Assembly (NCBI GenBank): GCA_935421135.1
Contig: OW285191.1
Location: 13,209,700-13,273,699, forward strand
DNA: 64,000 nt
Reading direction: 5' to 3'
Source: Bugulina stolonifera
Lineage: Eukaryota; Bryozoa; Gymnolaemata; Cheilostomatida; Bugulidae
Of this stretch, positions 51,449-61,800 are shown piece after piece. The notes under the pieces were generated by a model. The model saw only the letters and a list, made by a program, of their open reading frames with translations, was not told the origin of the DNA and searched no databases. Numbering within the stretch: position 1 is the first letter of the stretch; each line of letters opens with the position of its first letter. Both the position numbers and the translations under genes were made by a program.

Positions 51449-51892
51449 CTAAAGGTTGGTTTTCACTCAGCAGGTCCTACCTCCAGGCTACCTGGAGGTG
51501 GCCTGGAGTCAACGTGGTTGCCACTTCACAGGCTTTGCCTTCAGGTAGCCTTCCCAGCTACAGCAAGATGCCTACAGGGGACCTGCAGTAGACCTGAAAG
51601 GCACCTGGAGACATGTGTTTTCACTCAATACATGTAATAAACAAAGCAATAAAAGTGCTATTATTATTCAATTACTTTACAACCGGTGGGTGACCGCAGG
51701 TCGTGGTATCCATTCTCCAGGCACAGCGTGCGGTCAATGATTAGCCGCCGGTAAGTTGAAATTTTTTTTAACTTACCGGCGGTCAGCTACAGGTTTTACG
51801 GTCTTCTAGTGGCTTTGGTTTCCACACCGCAGGCCTTATTCTACCGGTCAGCCGGCGGTCAAAAACGGGAAAACTGGAAACCAAGCTTAAAG
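51449..51892. mobile_element. G+C-rich MITE-like element with imperfect inverted ends and strong internal hairpins
   Basis: The left end ctaaaggttggttttcactc (51449-51468) and right end aactggaaaccaagcttaaa (51873-51892) are imperfect inverted copies (AGNTTGGTTTNCANT). Inside are two perfect hairpins: acctccagg-cta-cctggaggt (51479-51499) and ccgccggtaagtt...aacttaccggcgg (51745-51782). The ccggcggtca motif recurs. The interval is much richer in G+C than its surroundings and has no ORF. Confidence 0.6.
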
Positions 51893-52690
51893 CATTAAGG
51901 AAACTATCTCACATGTGTATATTCACAATTTAGAGGTATTGAGCTTCAATTTGAGCTATTGGTTGTCTTCGTGGGCCCAGTATATTCAGGGATATAACCC
52001 CCAGAAATCTACCCTGTAGAAAAACGCTCGTACGAACTTAGCTAGATGAGAAACCATCGTGGTGACCTTTGACCTGTGATGTTGATGCCAGGCCGCCGCA
52101 CCACTGTAGTAGTAGTTATATAGTAACCTTCACTAATAAATGTATTTTAATCTATGGTAAAATATCCAATAATATTTCAGCAATTTATAGCCTGGGGTAC
52201 GTTCTAGTCACTGCCAAATTATTTATGGGAAGCTACCCACAGGTTCCAAGCAAATAGTGAAAATGATTGTGACACAGTCAATGCTGTTGAACAGTGTGCA
52301 GCGATGTTTTCATTGGCGTGCATTGCATGGAAAACATCCAAGCATGTGTTCCTAATTACAAAACCAGTTGTGGTTCTTAGATATGCTGACACTTTTATTG
52401 TAACTGACTTATTCACTTTTGGATCAAATGCTATTATTAGTGATTAATCACTTTATCATATATGTAATGTAAACAAATAGCTATAGCGATTCAGTAAATG
52501 TTTGGCTTCATTTCCGCATGGCACCTACGTCATAGCCTACAACTGCAAGCGTTTTTGGAGATAGTCCAGTTTGACAACTCATATTTCTTGAAACCCTGGG
52601 TCTAGGAATTCAAACAGATACTCAAATGGAAGCTCAATACCTGTAGATTTTTAATATCAACATCAAAACGTAATTTCCTTAATGCTTTAA
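51887..52690. mobile_element. 0.8-kb MITE-like element with about 150-bp inverted ends and TTAA flanks
   Basis: TTAA followed by AGCATTAAGGAAA at 51887-51903 faces TTTCCTTAATGCT followed by TTAA at 52674-52690. Similarity extends inward: ggtattgagcttcaatttga (from 51935) faces the reverse complement near 52621-52643, and aaaaacgctcg near 52019 faces its partner near 52546, at equal distances from the ends. No ORF is visible, so it is non-autonomous. TTAA flanks are typical of piggyBac-type target duplications, but the ends do not show the usual CCC start. Confidence 0.7.
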
Positions 52691-55600
52691 GGGACCACCA
52701 TGATTGGTTTAAGTTATGCATGAGTTTGAATTTGTGTAATCACTTCATTTCGTATAATGGTTTGTATGCCCACTTCACACACATATGTAATACTATAGTC
52801 TACAATGTAGTTGCATGCGCATGTATACATGAATTTTCATCTGCTTCAACTGTGAATTTAATTGAGGGAAGGCAAGTTTTAACATGAAAGCATCCTGGTT
52901 AATTTTAATAGAACTTGTAGGCTACTGTTTATCACACTAAATACTACAACACTGCAGATCAGCAACAAGTAATGCATCATAAGTACAGGACAACAATATG
53001 AAAACGCATTGTTTAAAGTCGCCATTGGCTATGGAACAGTGTGAGTGTATAGAAATCAGAGTTTGTTTCCTTTACTTGAGCAGAAACGTTTTTGGTGCAT
53101 TGTCAGTCCATTATCAGCTTTACACACAATGAACACTTAACAATAAACAGCGATTGCTGTGACTATTCTATAGCCCATTTACTGACAAACCCCTGACCAA
53201 AGAGCCAAAGAGGCACTCCCTGTTTGCGCCGTTGGGCAATTTTGAGTGTCTGTGAGTAATTAAAAATTTATACTGATCTTAACTTAAATTAAAATTCTAT
53301 TTTTCACTTTACTGTTATAAAGATACCAGATTGACAATTTAATTCCATAAATAATATAATAACAATAATTGAGATTTTAATTTACTTTCATTTTGATTTT
53401 TTGATTTAGATTTGCATTTGATTTTAGATTTCATTTTCGTTTTTGTGAACTTCAACCTCAATCTGGCATTTGATTCTTCAAGTATTTTATCCACTCTCTT
53501 CAACGCTGGTTGCATATACAATGAACATAAATATCTGAACGCCTTGGACACACTTTAGTAAATGAAAATATAACAAAATTTTAAGAAAATTAAATAACCA
53601 ATCTCCATAGCACATTCAACGATCATGCATGCGAAGAAATCTGCGTTGACGTGTTCAGGGTTCCAGGTTCTATTTAACCAAAAAACATATAACAAGCTCG
53701 TGAGAGGTTCGGGGATTTATGTTATATCATTGAAGTTGTCTGTCCTAACACTGTTAGTGAAAAGACAATTCCTGCCATTTCGCTCTAATACACATATTAA
53801 CAATGACAAAGATAATCTTTGTACATTGAATGGCATCACATCACACCACATGGTTTTTTCTATTTGGCTGAGATGTCACGCACATACATGATGCTGTATA
53901 CGCTATACTGAAGATACATGTATAAAATAATATAAATAGTTTGTCTGCTTCAATATTCTATAACAACAATTTGATGATGTTATTGTGGGTAAGTACAGGC
54001 TGCACAACTGTTTGTAGGCTTACAACATGAATACATATCTAACGACTGCACTGCAGAGTATTCAGTGTATTGTCTGCCTACTCGCATCTAGTTTCACGAT
54101 ATGTGAATAGCCTTGTTCTGTAATACCAATAAAATGGAAAACTGAAGTGCCTCAAGCAAATATTTATAATACGGCTCATGTACTAAATTACACTTTCTGT
54201 GGTCAGCCAGATTTGTCTGCTTACAACTGTTATTGCGTGGGGAGTAGACAACTTCTGGTTAAGTACAGTACAGCTAGCTATCATTTATAGGCTGGCTGAA
54301 ATGCAAATTTGTGATTGGAGAAATCAGGTTTGGGGTTACTCAACAACAAAAAAGAAGACGATTTTTTCTGGTTTTGATTGTGAGTTGTGATTGTGACCAA
54401 GAACTAAGGCTATTCCATTTGCTATTGGATCCTGCACCTACTTCACAATCTCAAGGTCAGTTTAAAAGAGATGAGTATAATTATCTGAATAATATTTTTA
54501 TCCACATAAATTGTCACATATTTGTACATGTACATCTATGAAAATTCTGTGTAAAGCATCCACAGTTATCTGTTTACACAGTTGTCTAGCTGACTTCACA
54601 CATGCATTATATTATGAAAAAGGCGATTGTACATCAAGATGGTCTGGAGGAGGAACAGCATTGACTCATGTACGTCCATGTAGCAACTAAATAACAATTC
54701 TCTTTGAAGTGAATTTTAGAGTTGTCCCCCTATGCATTCACATGCATTATTGTATCCCCATTAGAACGCAAACTTAGAAGCTGTCGTAGCCTTAAACTAG
54801 ATTGCACCTGTAACATCTGACTTTATGACAGATTCCTGCCAAAGTGAACGTTATATCAATTCACTATAATAGTATATATTACACTGTGTTGTGGCAGTGT
54901 ATATACTGCTTGCTTAGGTCCCATATGTTTACTTGCATGTCTTATGCATATGCATATGTTTAGTCAATAATTGTTATCAATAATTGCTGCCAAGGAATTG
55001 ATTACCAATTGTTTCTGCTCGCTGCTGATGCTGCATGATGCTGGTTTAGTATTGTGTCATTGATTTTTGCAAGCCACTCATTGCATTGACTAACTTACTA
55101 TGAACTTATAGTTTTATATGATCATTGCAGTTGTATACAAGTATATTTGATATGGAACTATATGGTGCCGCACTGACCAGGTGTATCTTAAATTTTGTAG
55201 GTAAGTCAGGGAGAGTTGAATTCAATGTTATTGAAAAAGGTGTTCGGTTAAAATATTATCATGAATCATGATTGCTTCTTGTTGACTATATTACATGTAT
55301 AAGAGTTTTGGCTTGTAATTACTCAAATTAATTTATTAGTAAACTGGTAGAATATCCTCAAGTTGAGTAAAATTTTTAAAAATTGACTTTGATTTTGTAG
55401 CGCATTTCCCTAAACTTGCAGGTTCATCAAGTACTGTAAATATGATGCAAGTTGATACCTGCATGAATTAAATTTGACTGAGTTTGTATGTTCCCATTAA
55501 ATATTGTCTCATGTAAATTCCTCCTATATGAGAGCATTGACTACTGTTCTTCTGCACTCCAAGGCATTGATCAGCTCACCAGAAGATATAACTGTTTGGT

Positions 55601-55804
55601 TTCCTATTTTGATAAGTTTAGCCTACATGTGTAGTCATAAAATTATTTGCTTTTTGTAGTAACACCATAAGGGGTGCGATGAGTAGCAGTCAACAGTTAC
55701 CTCTAAGAAATAAACCTACATCCTAAACATTCTACTATAAATACCCAGTAGACATCATTTGCCTAGAGTCGTCTTGTAGCCATACATATATACCAAATAT
55801 CAAC

Positions 55805-58800
55805 ATGTTAGAAAAATTAGCCAGCGCCCAAAACATTCTCAACATATCATGTGACCAATATGGCGGCCCTCCAGTTCTCCCGGGAAAAGGAACTTTTGAA
55901 GGGATTCCAGAGAATATGCTAATGAACATAGCTTCAGGAGTCGTATGTATTTATATTCTATACTCGTATAATTTAGATTTTGTATCTTTGTATGTACATA
56001 TAAGGTAGATTGTACAGCGTACTCGTCCTGTAGTGAGCCAGTGTATATGAGTATGCAACGTGTAGTTTATACGCATAAGTTGTTGGCATTTCTTTTCACA
56101 CATAAGCATAAGTCATTGAATAGCTGACTGTTTAACTTGATCTGAGCCCACCAGCATAATGATTTTCTGAACTTGTAGCCTAGGCTGCTAAATCAATTGG
56201 AGAAACGATGGAACTTGTCTGTAATTGTAGGTGTGATATCACACATTTACATCTACATGTGGAATAAATCTAAGTCATAATATTTCTTCTATTATGACTA
56301 CACTAGTAAATTTTCAGTGTTATAATACATGTCTAACCATAGCATGTATTACATCTAGTAATTCACAACTCATTAAAACATCCTACCATTTATTCTCAGG
56401 GGTGTTTCCTAGCAATGCATTATGCAATTGATACACAGTGGTGTCGTTGCTACCTGTGGGGCCCAAATATTCATACGTTGTATATTACTTTATATAAATA
56501 TACGTAAGATACAAACAGAAAAGACTATAGTATACCAACTGATGTATTATGCAAAAAATATAGCATTGGAAGTCATGTAGACTCCTCTAGAGCTTTGAGA
56601 GTACATGACCATGATAGTCACTATGCTGCGTTTCACTAGGAAACTCCTCCCTGTGCTGGGAAATATCAACACTGTATTTTCTAACAATTCGATTAATTAT
56701 TTTTCCCCAGGCACTTGTGGTTCTGTTTGCAATTCTCAGAAAGATAGCATGGGATTATGGGAGGATAGCCTTAGTTAATAGAAAGGAAGAACGGTAAGTA
56801 GATGGCTCACACACTATGCTTTTGAACAGTGGACAAAACTTTAAATTTGTCAATCGAATATAATAACACACGTTGGGGCAAGAGTAGGCTTTTTCTATGG
56901 GTGCAATACAGAGCTGGTGCAATATTGCATAATTTTACGTAGCCTCAGATCTTTATTTGTGGCAGGGGCAATTATGCTAAGGGTGATGTCACGATCATCT
57001 ATCTACCTCAGCTATGTCATGTATAAGATAACGTTTCCTTTTCGGAGTTGTGATTGTGAACCCTGACTAGAAACATTTTAGTACCTTTCGGTTATATGAT
57101 TGATGGCTAATGACATCTACGATGTAGAGGTAATGTCCATAAAAGGAAATACAACTTGGTAATTGTTTTCACCAGGTTTAGTGAAGGTGTAATACTTTTA
57201 TTTTAATTCAACTAATTTAGTTTTGTACAGATAAACGTATTAGCTGGACGTTAAGCCAGAAAATCAATCATCGGCCATATACAGTTATAGAGTATCCATT
57301 TCTACCTAACAGTACAAGATCTAGTCTTATTGCACGCACAGAATTTTTACAAGCAGCTAGTCAACAAAATAATCTCAGACTAAAATACAATACCAAGTCT
57401 GACAATACTGCTGGACATGGTTTGGTTTCAATATTTGGGTCTAGGTGACAGATGGCCCCTCTAAACTATCTAAAACAGTCTGAGGACCCAATAAAAAGGA
57501 TATAATATGAGCACATGGGCAAAGCATAACACTTGTTAGGCTGTACCTATTCCCTGACCTCACCCTATCGTACTAATATTATAACACGATGTCCTGTGTG
57601 AACTTGTGCTCTCTTGGTGGTGCTAACATGTATTGTGTTTGTGTAACCTGTTTTAGCAAAGGTGGAAACCATAGTGAACGGTAACCTTCACGGCTTTCCT
57701 CAAAGCACTGCATTATACTTCCATACTGTGTGTGTCATGTATATTTCTATTTCCACTTCTACAATGTACGAACTTACAGCGCACGTAGAACCACACAACA
57801 TAACATAGAAATACAGTAGAATACTTATATTCAACAACAACCTCTTCACATAATATCCTTTTATTTGTAGCATATAATCACTCACAGATAGGTTATTAGA
57901 ATATAATTACTATTATCTGTTGTAGATGTCATTTATTTTCTGTTTTACTTAAGTTATTATTATTATTATGCTTTGCTATTACGCCATTCACGATCAATAT
58001 TTATCACTGTGTCGTTATGCCAAGGGATGGGATGGTTTATTGGTATTAACAGCTACAAATAGTAGAATTCTGACTTTTCCTAAAGAGAATACAATAATAA
58101 TAATTGTACGTTATAGTATGCAACCCTCCACTTATGGAGCTGCCAAGGCGAAATAATAATGATCCATGTTATGAACTGCATAGTATTAGTTATAGGGTTA
58201 ATGTCTAATGATAATATTTTATTAGGTGGACAGAGTTATTCTACGGGGACATGGACTGCAAGAGTAAGGTGGGAGCCGGTAGTATAGCCTCTTTAGACTC
58301 CATTGAACAACACGGCATGGAGCACCACGAAAGAGTAAGAGTGCCGAAATATGCATAGTGTACCGCGTATTCTCAGTGTATTCAGCTATTGGATGTTATA
58401 TTTTATGCCACCCTATCTAACGATTGTAATATTGCGCACCCTATAATAAAATCTTGTTTATATAAATCAATTGTTTATACGTACATCATTTGTACACACG
58501 GTGCTATAACTCTTGGCCTCCAGACCGCATTTAGAAGCGTGGTCGGGGAGTTGTGAGCCGGAGTGAACGGTCTTTCTCTCCGGATTGCTTTCTTGCAAGA
58601 AGTTATACAAGTGTATGCACATGTAAAAGGGAATTGTTCGAAAACACGTACACATTGTAGATCCCATTGATAAACTTTTACTTCAAAATTGCATTTCACC
58701 AATCAGTTGTTAGCCATAACAATTTGCCTCTGGTGAAGGTATCAACTCATGAATTTATTGAATAATATATACTTCATCCCTTTAGCATCAGCTAGCTGGC

Positions 58801-61800
58801 ATCATTGCATATAGCAGTCCTCTGCTAATGGAATTATTGATTAAAAGATAATATACACATGCAGAGTGGCCATGGATGGTATATTGTGTCACTCCCCTAT
58901 TGTTTCAATTGTTCATAGCTTAAATCTTCGTTCTCCTATTTTTGAAAAACAGAGACATCTCATAAGCGCCGATGCTGCAGTAGGTCATTATTGTGTTAGG
59001 CTAACAGGCTATGCAGGAGATATTGCCACTGACTCTATAATTCCCATGTTGGTTGATAACCTGTATTATAATATGTTATTGCTGAATAGTGTCATGGGTG
59101 CTTGCTGATAGTAGTACATGTATACATTGAAATCTATCTATTCATGTCAACACATTAAATAAGTAATACATTATTTACGGAGGAGCGTAATACATGAATT
59201 ATACATGGACATACTACTTATAGGGTGCACTGTATTATACTCAGTTATATGTATACAGAGTAGATCTATATAGGGTAGGCCTGCATGAGTGGGACAATGA
59301 GTGTAGTAGATTTTTTAGTCAAGTTTTCCTGTGGGAATTTGTCAAATTTTCTGATGGATTTTCACAAGTTGCATGGACTCATTTTGAACAACAAATTAAA
59401 TAAACACATACTAAGATAACTTTCAAATATCGTCCTGAAAAACACCTCAAAGAGAATAACTTTATACTAGTCTTTATCTTTATTGACCATGTACATGACT
59501 GTAATCATTTACTTAGAGTTGTATTCCTACATACACGTGTGGGTAGTCATCAAAAAGCTGGTTGGAAGCAAGTTTGGTGGTCGTTCAGTGTATGCATTGT
59601 GTGAATTCTGTGCCTCGCAGGGTGTAAGCTGGTTCACAGTAGTGTTTAGAATGGGAGAGGAGCATATAGCCAGAAGGTGTGGACCAGATGCTGTGCAGTA
59701 CCTCCAGTTCCAGCAGTATATCATCATATACATGCTAGTGGTCACTCTCCTCTCTCTAGTGGTCATTCTACCGGTCAACATCAGCGGCAGCGAAGGTTGG
59801 TGCGCAGCATTATGTTTTGGCTATTTAAATATTAACTCGTTACATAAAACAATTCATATTTTGTAAATGCAAAGCTTCTAGCCACCAACACTCTTATCTC
59901 ATGCAAAAAATGTATGCGTACTATCAGTTGTCCTCATTGATTTTATGGAATTCACATAGTATACGCAATCATGTATTTCCTATTTACTGCAAAAATATCT
60001 AGTGAGTTATTCAATAGTACATTGTATGCAACCTTTAAATGCAAATAATATATTATGTATGCGCATAATGTGATGCCGGGAGGGTGTTTTATATACTTCA
60101 TATGCACAATAAAACAATGTTTATAGTTGGGTCACTTAGGTAACACTGTCACAGTCTTTGGTAAAATTCAGGACGATTCTTGCAGAGCGGTGAAGATGTG
60201 AGTGAATGTGTCCACCACATTGGTGACAACAAACATTGACCCACAACATGCTGACCACAAACGATTTCATTCCCAGCGCACACACCTTTCCAATTTTCGT
60301 AAAAAAATGCCCAACCTTTAGAATTACTTGCGTAGGATTCAGCTGGTTTAATGACCATTCTCTAGGGTGGTAGTGCAGGGGTATCTGTGTGAAATAACTT
60401 ACATTCTAATCAATATTGTTATTTGACATATCAGATTTACGTACTATAATGTAATATACTAAACTCTCTAATTGCTAGGGTGGACACAGGTCACCAGGCT
60501 AGTTGGTCAGTCTAGTATACTAGTGTGCTAACAGTCATTAATAGCACTGCATGTTGATATTAATTCGCACTGTTGCTGCCTGCAGGAAACTGTGGCCAAT
60601 TTGAATATGAAGATCTACCTTGTTACTTTGCAGAGCCATGCGTAGCATTCATTAACAGGACCAGTTTTTAGTCAGATCTATACTACGACAACTCTGATAA
60701 CAGCGAGATGAAACTAATTTATTTCCTGACAATATTCATGTAAAACAATGGGTTGCCATCTTTATAATAAATACTACACTGATGACGGATGTTCATTTCC
60801 TTTCTATCCAACACCGCTTGATAGCAACAATCAATATATAAACATTTAAAATCTCACTCTACAATGTGTTTATTTCCTGATCGCCACTGTCTAAGGCCCT
60901 CAACCTCGAATGCAGCTGCGATAATGTGACACGATGTGTTTACAGTGTAGAGATAATTTATTTTGCTGCTAACGCAGATAATCATGATGACCATGGATTG
61001 CCATATTTATTTTTATATAAAACAGCAATGACTATTGACTTGATCAGACAGCACTAAGTACAGATTTAATCTACATGTACTATTATTTAGAGCTTGTAGG
61101 GATGGGAGTTATCTTCTCATACCAAAAAGAGGAAATTTCATTAAAGTGCACTCTGGCATTATCTATATTTTAGACGACACTGTGACAAACTATGCTTTCA
61201 CCACTATCAGCAATGTGAATGTGAACTCTCCCAAACTGTGGGTGCACACTTTGATGTCCCTTACTTTCTTTGTCATCGCCATACTGTTCATGCGAAGATT
61301 TTCAGCTAAACTTGATGTAGAGAATGAAGACGATTCTGCAAGAACTCTCATGGTTTCTTACATTCCCAAGGATAAATGCTTCAAAAACACCATCACTCAG
61401 CATTTTAAGTATGTGTTGTAGCTGTATAATTGGGCCGAGCTGCCAAATGGTCTAGCTACCAATTGGCCTAGCTGCCAAATAGTCTACCTGCAAAAACCAG
61501 TGTCATTTATTGATTCCTTTCATGGAAGCTCTAAAAACTATCACATGACCTGTTTAGTCCTAGCTAGGCACTGGACTCTTTAGTCGGTGCTAGTTGGTTG
61601 GCTGATCGTTGGGTTCAAAATGCAAACCATTTTTATTCTACCGTTCTCATTGCTGCTATTGATGTGGTTACACAATAGATGGGTTGTGCTGTACGCAGAG
61701 TACTTCCGATAGTAGAGTCAAAGGTTTACACCAATTTATGTTGTTTATATGTATTTTACACAGAGAGGCTTATCCGGAAGCAGTTATAGATGATGTACAG

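Larger units (their letters stand above)
51200..55804. other. Intergenic region with two MITE-like elements
   Basis: Apart from the elements at 51449-51892 and 51887-52690, I see ordinary A+T-rich sequence with short meaningless ORFs. Unseen 5' exons of the zinc-finger gene could lie here. The right end should contain the TMEM63 promoter. Members of the TTGGAGTTGTCT motif family occur near 53733-53770 and 54715-54730. Confidence 0.45.

Noticed and set aside
58866..59108. 80-codon ORF within TMEM63 intron 3
   Set aside because: It begins with a reasonable ATG but has no family resemblance, and joining it to the flanking exons is not needed for a complete TMEM63 reading frame.
60149..60358. 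69-codon minus ORF rich in Cys and Trp in TMEM63 intron 4
   Set aside because: Looks slightly protein-like, but I could not assign a domain or find splice partners.
60584..60670. Possible cassette exon in TMEM63 intron 4 (acceptor-like ctgcctgcag, then NCGQFEYEDLPCYF)
   Set aside because: Opens in phase 1 after exon 4 but runs into a stop without a usable donor, and exon 4 to exon 5 already joins in phase.
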